Part shown: one piece after another, positions 1-8,102 of the stretch | How positions within the stretch are numbered: the first letter of the stretch is position 1 | Layout of the letters: each line of letters begins with the position of its first letter | NCBI GenBank assembly: GCA_029862005.1 | Contig: JAOTYD010000032.1 | Span: 1-35,628 of the forward strand | Reading direction: 5' to 3' | Length of the DNA: 35,628 bases | Source of the DNA: Gammaproteobacteria bacterium | Lineage (GTDB): Bacteria > Pseudomonadota > Gammaproteobacteria > GCA-001735895 | Program-made: the position numbers and the translations under genes | Notes under the pieces: generated by a model | Database searches by the model: none | What the model was told of the DNA's origin: nothing | Seen by the model: the letters and a program-made list of their open reading frames with translations, nothing else

Positions 1-1
1 A

Positions 2-874
2 CGCAAGAATCTCGAACAACAGCTGACGCAGGCCAAGAAAATGGAATCGATCGGTCAGTTGGCAGCCGGTATCGCGCACGAGATCAATACCCCTGCGCAA
101 TTCGTCGGCGACAATATCCGATTCATCAAGGAAGCGTTTGACGACTTGATCGAACTGAACGGCGGCTACAGCAAACTATTGGGCGCCGTCAAAAACGATG
201 CGGTAACCGAAGCGTTGATCGAGGAAATCGAGGCGGCTTACAAAAAGGCCGACCCTGAGTACTTGGTCGAGGAGATACCGCTTGCCATCGATCAGTCGCT
301 GGATGGCATAACGCGAATTTCAAATATCGTACGCGCAATGAAAGAGTTTTCTCATCCGGGTGGCAAGGACCTTGAGGCTACCGATCTTAACCAGTCAATA
401 TCAAATACCATCACCGTGGCTTCCAACGAATGGAAATATATCGCCGACGTGGAAACTGATCTTGCCGAGGATCTTCCGAGTGTCAAATGTTTTCCGCAGG
501 AGATTAACCAGGTCATACTCAACCTGATTGTCAATGCCGCGCACGCGATCGACGACACCAGGGAAGGCGAATCGGCCGACAAGGGCAGCATAAAAATCAA
601 CACGCGTCAGGTCGACGACGAGGTCGAAGTCCGTGTTACCGACTCAGGCTGCGGTATACCTGACGATATCAAGCACCGCATATTTGATCCGTTTTTCACA
701 ACCAAGGATGTCGGCAAGGGATCCGGGCAGGGACTGGCGATGGCTTACAAGACCATCGTCGACCAGCATAAGGGAAAACTGGAAGTGGAATCGACTATCG
801 GTCGTGGGACCACCTTTACGATTCGGCTGCCAATTAACGGCAGCGAAACATTGATGGACGAGGTTGCGGCATGA
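2..874 (+). CDS. Sensor histidine kinase, C-terminal part (5' truncated by window edge)
   Basis: The reading frame is already open at base 2, so this is the C-terminal end of a longer kinase whose sensor part lies outside the window; the ATG at 41 is internal. A coiled-coil-like stretch leads into the H-box (GQLAAGIAHEINTP), where His is the predicted phosphorylation site. The HATPase_c domain follows with an N-box (NQVILNLIVNAAHAI), a G1 box (DSGCGIP), an F-box (IFDPFFTTK) and a G2 box (GSGQGLAM), so ATP binding and autophosphorylation look intact. Its TGA lies inside the ATGA of the next gene, so it is probably translationally coupled to the receiver-HDOD protein, the likely phosphotransfer partner. 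The input signal cannot be inferred because the N-terminus is missing. Confidence 0.93.
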   Translation, partial: RKNLEQQLTQAKKMESIGQLAAGIAHEINTPAQFVGDNIRFIKEAFDDLIELNGGYSKLLGAVKNDAVTEALIEEIEAAYKKADPEYLVEEIPLAIDQSLDGITRISNIVRAMKEFSHPGGKDLEATDLNQSISNTITVASNEWKYIADVETDLAEDLPSVKCFPQEINQVILNLIVNAAHAIDDTREGESADKGSIKINTRQVDDEVEVRVTDSGCGIPDDIKHRIFDPFFTTKDVGKGSGQGLAMAYKTIVDQHKGKLEVESTIGRGTTFTIRLPINGSETLMDEVAA

Positions 875-2082
875 TGCGCATCATGTTTGTTGACGACGAA
901 CCTAATATTCTCAGTGGATTACGCAGAATCCTGCGGCCACTAAGAGAAGAGTGGGACATGGTTTTTGTGGAAAGTGGCCAGCAGGCGCTGGAGTCACTTG
1001 ATGAAGCGCCTTTTGACATCATTGTTAGCGACATGAAAATGCCCGGGATGGACGGTGCCCAACTGTTGTCCGAAATCCAGCACCGCTTCCCGGAATCCAT
1101 CCGAATTGCGTTATCGGGTGAAACGGATTCGCACATGATTTACCGCTGCGTGCAGCATGCTCACCAGTATCTTTCCAAGCCCTGTGACGCGGACACTCTC
1201 GTCGCTACTGTAAAACGTGCCTACGCGCTGAAAAACCTGATGAAAGACGAGCAGCTGAGGAAACTGGTTTCGAATTTATCATCATTACCAAGTCTGCCTG
1301 CCCAGTATGAGAGCATCATGCAGGAGCTGCAGTCGGAAGATCCGTCACTGCTGAAGATCGGGGAAATTATCGAGTCCGATGTCGCGATGTCAGCAAAAAT
1401 ATTACAGCTGGTAAATTCCGCTTTTTTCGGTCTCGTGCGGCATGTATCGTCGCCGATTGAGGCCAGCAAGTTTCTGGGCCTCGATGTCATCAAGTCACTG
1501 GTCCTGACAACGGGTGTTTTTTCACAGTTCGACGAGTCGAGCATCGGCGAGGCAAGACTGCAGGCTATCTGGAGCCACGCTTCCCAGGTAGGCATACTGG
1601 CGAAACAGATTGCGGTTCAGCAGACAACCCACAAATTACTGGGCGATTACGCTTTAATGGGCGCGCTACTGGCGGATGTCGGCAAGCTCGTGTTTGCTGT
1701 GAACCTGGGCGAGGAACTCGCTCGCGCGGAAAAAATTGCCGCGGACGAACATCGTTCCGACTGGGAAGTCGAGCGCGAGCTCATCGGGCATAGTCACATG
1801 GATGTCGGGGCCTTTCTGTTGGGGCTCTGGGGCTTGCCGAATCCGGTGGTCGAGTGTGTTGCCTTTCACCACGTACCTGCTGAATGCGTCGAAGAGGATT
1901 TTTCTCCATTGACAGCGGTGCACATTGCCCATGCCATTGTCAGTGTCGACGGTCATGAAGACCTGCCCGGGCTCGACCGCGAATATATCGGCAAGATGGG
2001 TGCAGCCGAACGATTGCCGGAGTGGCTGAAGTTATACGAAAAACTTTTTATCACGGACGTAGAGGCCGCGGTTAATGGGTGA
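871..2082 (+). CDS. Response regulator with receiver and HDOD domains
   Basis: This protein of about 403 residues has an N-terminal receiver domain (about 1-117): acidic pair D8/D9, phosphoacceptor D54 in VSDMKMPG, S82 and K103 (LSKP). The rest, from about residue 125 to 320, matches the HDOD domain, including LPSLPAQYESIMQ, the SDVAMSAKILQLVNSAFFG core and a later ALLADVGKL helix. HDOD proteins are usually non-enzymatic output modules in motility, biofilm or second-messenger signalling. It overlaps the kinase stop upstream and the next regulator by 8 bp downstream, so the three genes form one operon. The start could be either of the two adjacent ATG codons; the first gives the ATGA overlap. 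Confidence 0.93.
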   Translation: MMRIMFVDDEPNILSGLRRILRPLREEWDMVFVESGQQALESLDEAPFDIIVSDMKMPGMDGAQLLSEIQHRFPESIRIALSGETDSHMIYRCVQHAHQYLSKPCDADTLVATVKRAYALKNLMKDEQLRKLVSNLSSLPSLPAQYESIMQELQSEDPSLLKIGEIIESDVAMSAKILQLVNSAFFGLVRHVSSPIEASKFLGLDVIKSLVLTTGVFSQFDESSIGEARLQAIWSHASQVGILAKQIAVQQTTHKLLGDYALMGALLADVGKLVFAVNLGEELARAEKIAADEHRSDWEVERELIGHSHMDVGAFLLGLWGLPNPVVECVAFHHVPAECVEEDFSPLTAVHIAHAIVSVDGHEDLPGLDREYIGKMGAAERLPEWLKLYEKLFITDVEAAVNG

Positions 2083-3217
2083 GAAAATTCTTTTTGTCGA
2101 CGACGAACCCAATGTGCTGCAGTCGATACGTCGCACTTTGCGCTCAAAGTTCGATCTCGACACGGCTGAAGGCGGCGAAGAAGCGCTGGGCATGCTGAAT
2201 GCCAATAGCACCTACGCGGTGATTGTCTCGGACATGCGTATGCCGGGTATGAACGGTGTTGAACTGCTGTCGCAGGCCAAGCAGCAGTCGCCAGATACCG
2301 TGCGCATGATGTTAACGGGAAACGCAGATCAGCAGACTGCGGTTGATGCGGTTAATCATGGCGATATTTTCAGGTTTCTAAACAAGCCTTGTGAGTCCGA
2401 GGAATTATCCGGCGCCATCACCAGCGGACTGCGCCAGCATCAGCTGATCACAGCAGAAAAAGATCTGCTCGAGAATACCTTGCAAGGCAGTATCAAGGCG
2501 CTCACCGACGTACTCGCCTTGACGAATCCGGAAGTCTTTGGGCGCACCACCCGATTCAAGCACCGGATTCGCCAAATAGCTGAAGAAATGGGGCTACCCG
2601 ATATCTGGCAGCTCGAGGATGTCGCCATGCTTTCGCTAATTGGCAGCATGGCAGTCCACGAGGATCTCGTGAAACGCAAGCTACATGGGGAATCAGTTTC
2701 ATTTGACGAACTCGCAGAGTTCGCATTACATGCCAAGGTGGGTGCCGATCTGCTGAAAGCGATCCCGCGCATGGAGGATATCGCCCAGGCGATTCGCTAC
2801 CAGGAAAAGAACTATGACGGTTCGGGGTATCCGCGAGACGACATCAAGAGCGCGGATATTCCGCTGGGCGCTCGCTTGATCAAGGTTATTCTCGATTTTG
2901 ATGCGTTTGAGTCGTCCGGAGATTCTGAACAGGCGGCGCTTGGTAAATTGAAGGCCCAGGCGCATTTTTACGATCCAACCGTACTCGGCGCCTTCAATAA
3001 CACGTTCGAGCAAGATTCGGCATTAGTCGTAAAACCTGTCCCAATTTCTCAGTTAGCGGACGGCATGCTGCTGGCGGACGATGTAGTGACCTCGAGCGAA
3101 GTGTTGCTCGTGGCTAAGGGCCAGGAGACGACGCAGTCGGTGCGTCGGCACCTGCAAAATTACCAGGTAAACGATCAAATCGGCGATACCGTAAACGTCT
3201 GGTGTCAAGCAGAGTAA
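2075..3217 (+). CDS. Response regulator with degenerate HD-GYP-like output domain
   Basis: The protein is 380 residues. The receiver domain (about 1-120) is intact: D9/D10, phosphoacceptor D53 in VSDMRMPG, a Thr in MLTGN and the Lys in LNKPC. The region of about 140-330 follows the HD-GYP fold pattern, with the GYP loop kept as YDGSGYP near residue 247. However, the metal-binding HD dyad expected in an LLHDIGK-type motif reads LSLIGSM, and the usual HHE before the GYP loop reads YQEKN. From family knowledge these losses should abolish c-di-GMP phosphodiesterase activity, so a binding or scaffold role is inferred. It is the third gene of the kinase-HDOD operon. Confidence 0.88.
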   Translation: MGEKILFVDDEPNVLQSIRRTLRSKFDLDTAEGGEEALGMLNANSTYAVIVSDMRMPGMNGVELLSQAKQQSPDTVRMMLTGNADQQTAVDAVNHGDIFRFLNKPCESEELSGAITSGLRQHQLITAEKDLLENTLQGSIKALTDVLALTNPEVFGRTTRFKHRIRQIAEEMGLPDIWQLEDVAMLSLIGSMAVHEDLVKRKLHGESVSFDELAEFALHAKVGADLLKAIPRMEDIAQAIRYQEKNYDGSGYPRDDIKSADIPLGARLIKVILDFDAFESSGDSEQAALGKLKAQAHFYDPTVLGAFNNTFEQDSALVVKPVPISQLADGMLLADDVVTSSEVLLVAKGQETTQSVRRHLQNYQVNDQIGDTVNVWCQAE

Positions 3218-3479
3218 CCTATTTCATTTAACTCTCACCTGATCGTTTGCAGTTCCAACGGTCTTAGTATTACCGCGACCAGCCAGACGCCTCCGAGCAG
3301 AATCAACAGGTTTAGTTCTATTTTGTGCATGGTAACTGCAAGATCGTGGCCTGTTCGCTTGGACTTGCAGTCAAGAATAGAGGTACTGTTTACAATGTCC
3401 AATGCCGTCACTTGAAATATCATGTTGACGGAAGGATATTTTGGTTTGCATTTGTAAGCTCTGTTTGCATACTCGGGCT

Positions 3480-3890
3480 ATGAAGGTTGTGGTAGTAGTC
3501 GTCTTGATGATTATGTTCTCAACGCAGGTTCTCGCACAGGCGCAGTTTTCGCTGCAACCCCGCTTGAGTGAAAATAAAGCACCAGCCGCGCTGCTGGGGA
3601 TATGGGGAACGGCGCGTCAATGTGCCGCGCATAAATCAGGAAAAACAGGCGATCCTCTGTTGTTTCCATACATCATCACCCATAACTGGATCAAACAGGG
3701 TTTTATCTATTGTTATCTTGCTTGGTATGAGCCAAGCCGCGATATCGGCGTTAACCAGGCCTTCGCCTTTGCCCAGTGCGGCGAAGATCAGTTGCGAGAC
3801 TACCAGCTTGAGCTGAATTTGCGCGACGGCAAATTAAGCATACAGTGGTCAGAGGATTTCACCACGCGGGAGCTGGAAGCCTGTCGGTAA
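3480..3890 (+). CDS. Small secreted protein of unknown function
   Basis: I do not recognise this family. An upstream TTG at 3441 is in frame, but the ATG at 3480 gives a textbook Sec signal peptide: Met-Lys, a run of Val/Leu/Ile, then VLAQA as a probable cleavage site. The mature protein is about 115 residues. It has a LLGIWGTARQCA motif near its start and four cysteines, which could form periplasmic disulfides. The opening GIWG pattern is common in small periplasmic lipocalin-like or hypothetical proteins, but no function follows from that. It stands alone between the signalling operon and a DUF1232 gene, with about 30 bp to the latter. Confidence 0.72.
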   Translation: MKVVVVVVLMIMFSTQVLAQAQFSLQPRLSENKAPAALLGIWGTARQCAAHKSGKTGDPLLFPYIITHNWIKQGFIYCYLAWYEPSRDIGVNQAFAFAQCGEDQLRDYQLELNLRDGKLSIQWSEDFTTRELEACR

Positions 3891-3920
3891 AATACCGGTC
3901 AGGTCAGTTGGAAACTAGAT

Positions 3921-4352
3921 ATGCGCAAAAAAATCGAAGGCGAAAACGTAGCCGGAAGTACCTCTTACAAGTCTGCAAAAAGCAAGGCATCGGAGTACGC
4001 GAAGGATCCGGATAAATTAAATGACTTGCTGGACAAGGCGGCACGCAAGGCAAATTCCAGCAAGGGTCCGTTAACCGAAGTCTGGAACTTGTTAATGACT
4101 TGCCTGAGACTGCTTCGCGCATATGCCACGGGTCGCTATCAGGACATTCCATGGGGCAGCCTGGTATCGATCATCGCAACGGTGATCTATTTTGTAATGC
4201 CCCTCGATTTCATTCCCGACTTTTTGCTAGGTTTTGGCTTTATTGATGATGCCGCGCTAATCGGTTGGATCCTGGGTTCTATTAAAAGCGATATTGATCG
4301 CTTTATCGAATGGGAATCAACTCACGCAACCCACGAGCGAGACGACAGCTAA
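3921..4352 (+). CDS. DUF1232 (YkvA-like) membrane protein
   Basis: The protein is 143 residues. The first 70 are polar and Lys-rich with no signal peptide. The remainder carries the DUF1232 signature: a hydrophobic segment running into YFVMPLDFIPDFL, then GFIDDAALIGWIL. Known members are small inner-membrane proteins; their role is poorly defined. The stop lies 31 bp before the thioesterase ATG, so co-expression with it is possible. Confidence 0.85.
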   Translation: MRKKIEGENVAGSTSYKSAKSKASEYAKDPDKLNDLLDKAARKANSSKGPLTEVWNLLMTCLRLLRAYATGRYQDIPWGSLVSIIATVIYFVMPLDFIPDFLLGFGFIDDAALIGWILGSIKSDIDRFIEWESTHATHERDDS

Positions 4353-4383
4353 ACTCATTTTTAATACCAAGAGCCAAAATACA

Positions 4384-4791
4384 ATGGAATTTGTTTCGAC
4401 GGTAAAGGTGACAACTGCGCAGGTCGATGATCTCGGGCATCTCAATCATGTTTTTGCGCTGCAGATTCTCGAGTATGCGCGCGACGACTGGTATGCGGAG
4501 GCTGGGCTCTGGCAAGGACGTCGCTGGAGTGGAGCCGAAAACCTCGCGACCCTGGTACTAAATATAAATTTTAATTACCGCGGGGAATGCTTTCTTGATG
4601 AAGATCTCAAGATCATTACCCGGCCGATGGAGCGCGGTAGCAAGAGTTTCACGCTTGCGCAGCAGATCGTTAAACCCGATAGTACGATTGCGATTGAGGG
4701 TACCGTAACCAGCCTGGTGATGGATATGGAACAGCACCGCACGCTACCGGTGCCGGAATGCCTGGCGCGTTATCTGCCGACACGGAAATAG
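4384..4791 (+). CDS. 4-hydroxybenzoyl-CoA thioesterase-like hotdog-fold protein
   Basis: The protein is about 135 residues, a normal length for a single hotdog domain. The N-terminal pattern VDDLGHLNHVFALQILEYARDDWY matches the 4HBT-type acyl-CoA thioesterase active-site region (D-x-x-x-H-x-N). I chose the ATG at 4384 because the in-frame start at 4294 lies inside DUF1232 and would add 30 residues with no domain match. It probably hydrolyses a short or medium acyl-CoA; the substrate is unknown. It converges on the oxygenase gene that ends at 4801. Betainyl-CoA thioesterases of carnitine catabolism are also small hotdog proteins, but nothing here shows that specificity. Confidence 0.85.
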   Translation: MEFVSTVKVTTAQVDDLGHLNHVFALQILEYARDDWYAEAGLWQGRRWSGAENLATLVLNINFNYRGECFLDEDLKIITRPMERGSKSFTLAQQIVKPDSTIAIEGTVTSLVMDMEQHRTLPVPECLARYLPTRK

Positions 4792-4800
4792 TCCGGCCTG

Positions 4801-5655
4801 CTAATCAACCAGGTCGTCGGCGCGCACCCGGCCGTCGGCGTGCACATCGGTGACCTTGCCGTACAGGTTCTTCACCCGCGCCATGCTGCCGACCATGCCG
4901 GGCTTTTCACTGAACGACATGATCAGTAACAGCCGGTCGGTATTGCCGCTGTTAGCGGTAACCTGGTGCAATGAAAAACGCCCCAGGAAAAACTGCAGGT
5001 CGCCAGCATTCAGTTCGAGGCGTTTAACGCGGCTGCGATCACCCTCGAGCACCTGTTTAACTTCGTCATAGCATTCGTCCTGAGCTGTGCGCAGGCCCGG
5101 CACATACTCGAAATGCCCGCCGCTGTCGGCCGCCTGCAACAACATCGTGATGGTGAATTCGTTGGTGTCGAAATGCCAGTTGAATTGTTGCCCGGGTTTA
5201 CCGACATTAACAATCATGTTTGATACCGGGTCTTCGTAAATAAATAACTCGTCCTTGCCCAGGCACTCGGAGAGGAACTGTTTTAACGGTTCCCAGTAGT
5301 AAAGCCGGTGCGATGTTGTTTCTTCCCCGAACAAATCGGCGGTAATAAAACCGTTGCTGCGCGGAATAAAAATATTAAGCGGGTGGTCTTGCGGGAAATC
5401 CGGATCGCCGTCGTTGAGATAAACATTGCACTGTTTACGCTCCGAGTAATAGGCCTGCGATTTTCGCTCACTGGCCTCGGTCAACAGGGCCCGAAGACCG
5501 GGTGCACTGAAGAAATTGCGGATTACCGCACAACCGTCATGCTCGAGCTCGGCCCTGACCTGTTCGATCACTTCGCGGCGTCGCCAATGATCCAGCTCAT
5601 CGATCGGGTAGCGTGCGTGATCAATGATTTCGGTGCAGGCGAGTTTCTGTGACAT
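4801..5655 (-). CDS. Fe(II)/2-oxoglutarate-type oxygenase
   Basis: The protein is about 284 residues. A cupin-like iron site is visible: H-x-D in FNWHFDTNEF and a distal His in FSLHQVTANSG, followed by an Arg about ten residues later (NTDRLLLIMSF) placed where 2-oxoglutarate is usually bound. Sequence around the motif (YEDPVSNMIVNVGKPGQ before, GGHFEYVPGLR after) supports a hydroxylase of a small molecule. The GTG at 5670 is in frame, but the ATG at 5655 has GGAG nine bases upstream and is preferred. It is the last gene of the leftward amidase operon, 24 bp after the zinc-finger gene. The substrate is unknown. Confidence 0.82.
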   Translation of the reverse strand: MSQKLACTEIIDHARYPIDELDHWRRREVIEQVRAELEHDGCAVIRNFFSAPGLRALLTEASERKSQAYYSERKQCNVYLNDGDPDFPQDHPLNIFIPRSNGFITADLFGEETTSHRLYYWEPLKQFLSECLGKDELFIYEDPVSNMIVNVGKPGQQFNWHFDTNEFTITMLLQAADSGGHFEYVPGLRTAQDECYDEVKQVLEGDRSRVKRLELNAGDLQFFLGRFSLHQVTANSGNTDRLLLIMSFSEKPGMVGSMARVKNLYGKVTDVHADGRVRADDLVD

Positions 5656-5679
5656 TGCTGATTTCTCCACAGCTTTAGT

Positions 5680-5946
5680 CTAGCGTAATTGACTGTCCTT
5701 GCTGGCCCGGCGATTGACGCCGCCCTGGCTTGCCTGCTGCTGATCGAGTTCCTGTTGGCAGTTGACGCATAGACGCACCCCCACGATGGCCTTGCGGCGC
5801 GCCTCGGGAATGTCGACACCGCATTCCTCGCAATGGGTGAGGCTTTCGCCTTTGGGTAAACGGCTGCGCGCCAGTTCGACCGCGTCCTCGACACTGGCAT
5901 CGATCTGATCCTGCACCGCGCCATCGCGCGCCCAACCTGTTGCCAT
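5680..5946 (-). CDS. DksA/TraR-type C4 zinc-finger protein
   Basis: This 88-residue protein has C39-x2-C42 and C60-x2-C63 in the frame HCEECGVDIPEARR...LCVNCQQ, the DksA/TraR zinc finger. It is far shorter than DksA (about 150 residues) and lacks the long coiled coil, so it resembles the YbiI/TraR-like short forms. Such proteins may act at the RNA polymerase secondary channel, but the role of this subgroup is not established. The start is supported by GGAG six bases before the ATG. Its place inside a metabolic operon, between amidase and oxygenase, suggests a local regulator, which is inference. Confidence 0.87.
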   Translation of the reverse strand: MATGWARDGAVQDQIDASVEDAVELARSRLPKGESLTHCEECGVDIPEARRKAIVGVRLCVNCQQELDQQQASQGGVNRRASKDSQLR

Positions 5947-6001
5947 GGATTACTCCAGCTTCAATAACAGGTAGATATTCTGCGCCTGAAAACTGCCATG
6001 T

Positions 6002-7396
6002 TCAATCTGGATCTGCAATTTCAAGTGGTGCATTACGGGCCTCGATATCGGTCGCAGCAGCGAACAGGGTGTCTTCCCGGAACCGCGACGCGACTAGTTG
6101 AACGCCCATCGGAACCGAAGTGTTGCCGTCGGTTGCGACTGAAATCCCGGGTATACCCATCAGGGGTACTGCAATTTGTGTCATCTGTGCCTCGAGCACG
6201 CGCCGGAACGACTCGGGTGATTCAACATCGAGCATGTCGGGGAAGGGCGGTTCGGCAGAAACCGGGCACAGCAGGATCGGGTATTGCGCCAGGAACAGCT
6301 GCCATTCGCGCGCCAGCGTTATGCGTTGCTGCAGTGCTTCCATCAGGCTCTCGAGTGTCGGTATCGGGCAGTTTTCACACAATTGCGCATACACGAAATT
6401 GGCGTCGGGATCATCTTCCTGCCTGACTGCTGCACCGCCACTGAATTGATACTCCGACATCCACAGCAGCAATTGCAATTCCATGGCCTGGCGCATCGGA
6501 GGACTATCGACTTCGGCCACCTGCCATCCGGCGTCCTCGAGCTGTCTGGCTGCCTCGTGCAACGCCCGTTCGACCTGAGGCATAACTTCGAGGCCATCGG
6601 GTGATATGCATAGTGCCACGCGTTTCGGCGCCGGCGCCTGTTCGAGCGGGGCCGGAACCCACCAGGGATCGAGCTCACTGCCGGCGGCCATGGCGGCAAG
6701 TCCAAGCCTGAGATCCGCAATGCTGCGTGCGATGGGGCCCGAAACCGCGGTTAACTGGGCGCCGATGTGGCGATCCGGGAGCGAAAGGTTGACAGCCGGG
6801 ACTCGACCCAGGCTCGGTCGAATGCCGTGCAGCCCGCAGGCATAGGCCGGATAGCGGATCGAACCCGCAATATCGGTACCGTGTCCGAGCGCACAGATGC
6901 CGGCCGCCACGGCAGCGGCAGATCCGCCCGAAGAACCACCCGGGGTCAGTTTCGCGTTGCGTGGATTGAGCGTATGCCCGTGCAGGGAATTGCGTGTAAA
7001 CCAGCGCATCGAAAACGCCGGCGTATTAGTGCGGCCGACAATAATCGCGCCGGCCTTGCGCAGGTTCGTCACCACCGGGCTGTCCTGCCCGGCGAAATTA
7101 TCTTGCTGAATTCGAATGCCATTGGTGTTGGCAAATCCCTGCTGGTCGATATTGACTTTGATGGTAACCGGCACCCCGGCAAGTATTCCGGTTGAATGGC
7201 CATCGGCGATAGCATCGTCGACCGCACGTGCTGCGGCCAGCGCAGCCTCTGGCATTGGCTGCACCACGGCATTAATCGCAGGATTGACGTCCTGCAATCG
7301 CTGCAGGCTTTGTTCGGTAACCTCGGTCGCAGAAATTTCGCGGTTGGCAACGCGAGTTGCAATATCGGCTGCGCCCAGGCGCCACAGTTCAGTCAT
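6002..7396 (-). CDS. Amidase signature family hydrolase
   Basis: The protein is 464 residues, normal for the family. The Ser-cisSer-Lys triad is visible: Lys in VPVTIKVNID, cis-Ser in the Gly/Ser-rich GGSSGGSAAAVAAG, and the nucleophile Ser in TDIAGSIRYPAYACG (family consensus DTGGS; here I-A-G-S). The reaction is hydrolysis of a carboxamide; the substrate is not predictable from these motifs. A GGAGG ribosome site lies seven bases before the ATG. A small open frame ends 13 bp upstream and the zinc-finger gene begins about 55 bp downstream, so it is an internal gene of the leftward operon. No signal peptide, so cytoplasmic. Confidence 0.93.
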   Translation of the reverse strand: MTELWRLGAADIATRVANREISATEVTEQSLQRLQDVNPAINAVVQPMPEAALAAARAVDDAIADGHSTGILAGVPVTIKVNIDQQGFANTNGIRIQQDNFAGQDSPVVTNLRKAGAIIVGRTNTPAFSMRWFTRNSLHGHTLNPRNAKLTPGGSSGGSAAAVAAGICALGHGTDIAGSIRYPAYACGLHGIRPSLGRVPAVNLSLPDRHIGAQLTAVSGPIARSIADLRLGLAAMAAGSELDPWWVPAPLEQAPAPKRVALCISPDGLEVMPQVERALHEAARQLEDAGWQVAEVDSPPMRQAMELQLLLWMSEYQFSGGAAVRQEDDPDANFVYAQLCENCPIPTLESLMEALQQRITLAREWQLFLAQYPILLCPVSAEPPFPDMLDVESPESFRRVLEAQMTQIAVPLMGIPGISVATDGNTSVPMGVQLVASRFREDTLFAAATDIEARNAPLEIADPD

Positions 7397-7409
7397 CGCT
7401 GATCCTCCG

Positions 7410-7538
7410 CTACAGGTCGAAATAGTATAAAGCAGTGAATATTGTAAGTGCCCATATTATGCGAGCCCAGGTCATGCGTCGAAACCCGCGCAACCGATAC
7501 CGCAGCCGCTCAATGATTCGCTCGAATATCTGGATCAC
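7410..7538 (-). CDS. Candidate small membrane protein between RidA and amidase
   Basis: The 198 bases between RidA and amidase hold one frame open throughout, from inside the RidA end to a TAG at 7410-7412, only 13 bp before the amidase ATG. The best start is GTG at 7538 (42 residues); an ATG at 7475 gives 21 residues. The peptide has a very basic amphipathic start with repeated Arg (IERLRYRLRGFRR) and a hydrophobic C-terminal helix (IIWALTIFTALYYF), a usual layout for small inner-membrane proteins. No convincing ribosome site precedes either start, so it could be chance. No family is recognised. Confidence 0.35.
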   Translation of the reverse strand: MIQIFERIIERLRYRLRGFRRMTWARIIWALTIFTALYYFDL

Positions 7539-7594
7539 GACCGCGAGACTGGAAATCTGGCGTCTGAGCTGGTGATGGTCGGTGGGGTGACGAA

Positions 7595-7975
7595 CTAGCG
7601 CCTGACCTGGCAGGTAATTTCAACCCTGCTGCCACCAAACAGGTGTTTCGACTCGGTCGTGGTGCGCGCGGGGTAGGCATCGCCATCGAAGAATTCGCGG
7701 TAGGCGGCATCCATTGCATCGAAATCATCCAGATTGGCGAGGTGCACCTCTACCTTGACAATGCGTTCTTTTGTAAGACTTAACTCATCGAGTATGCTGC
7801 CGATCGCAGCCCATATGGCACGGGTTTCGGCCGCCGCGTCACCCAGTACCTCAATTCCGGCCGGGAAATCGGCTGCAACCAGTCCCGAGAGGAAGGCGTA
7901 CTGGTCATCCAGAACCACCTGGCTGAAAGGTGCACTTGATTCCGGAACGGCTTTTGGCTGGACGCGGTTTAAAAT
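7595..7975 (-). CDS. RidA-family enamine/imine deaminase, start codon atypical
   Basis: The Rid family pattern is clear: AFLSGLVAAD, the IWAAIGSILDELSLT helix, VEVHLANLDDF, and YPARTTTESKHL with the Arg that RidA uses to bind its substrate. RidA proteins hydrolyse reactive enamine/imine intermediates made by amino-acid-processing enzymes. The first normal start (GTG at 7918) leaves about 107 residues and cuts off the conserved first strand. In-frame codons upstream read PKAVPESSAPFSQV, matching the family N-terminus, but no ATG, GTG, TTG or CTG lies in the open frame up to a stop at 8018-8020. ATT at 7975 is the best-placed candidate and is used here; a lost start codon is the alternative. 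Confidence 0.8.
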   Translation of the reverse strand: MLNRVQPKAVPESSAPFSQVVLDDQYAFLSGLVAADFPAGIEVLGDAAAETRAIWAAIGSILDELSLTKERIVKVEVHLANLDDFDAMDAAYREFFDGDAYPARTTTESKHLFGGSRVEITCQVRR

Positions 7976-7991
7976 AACAGGTGCCGTATTT

Positions 7992-8102
7992 TCAGCCGAC
8001 CATATTGGCGCCGATGATTAACAGGACACCCAGAACCACGAAAGCGATGAAAGTGTAAACCAGGTGTTTCGTCGTGGTTTTATCGTCTTGATTTGGATTC
8101 AT
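7992..8102 (-). CDS. 36-residue single-pass membrane protein
   Basis: This gene is short enough to be missed by most gene callers. The ATG at 8102 is preceded by a strong purine-rich ribosome site (GGAGGGGGAACTAGTAG then ATG). The peptide has a polar head MNPNQDDKTTTKH, then about 20 hydrophobic residues (VYTFIAFVVLGVLLIIGA) and ends NMVG. The topology is a single transmembrane helix with a short cytoplasmic or periplasmic head. It is the first gene of the leftward RidA-amidase operon, 17 bp before the proposed RidA start, so it may be co-translated with RidA. I know of no matching family. Confidence 0.65.
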   Translation of the reverse strand: MNPNQDDKTTTKHLVYTFIAFVVLGVLLIIGANMVG

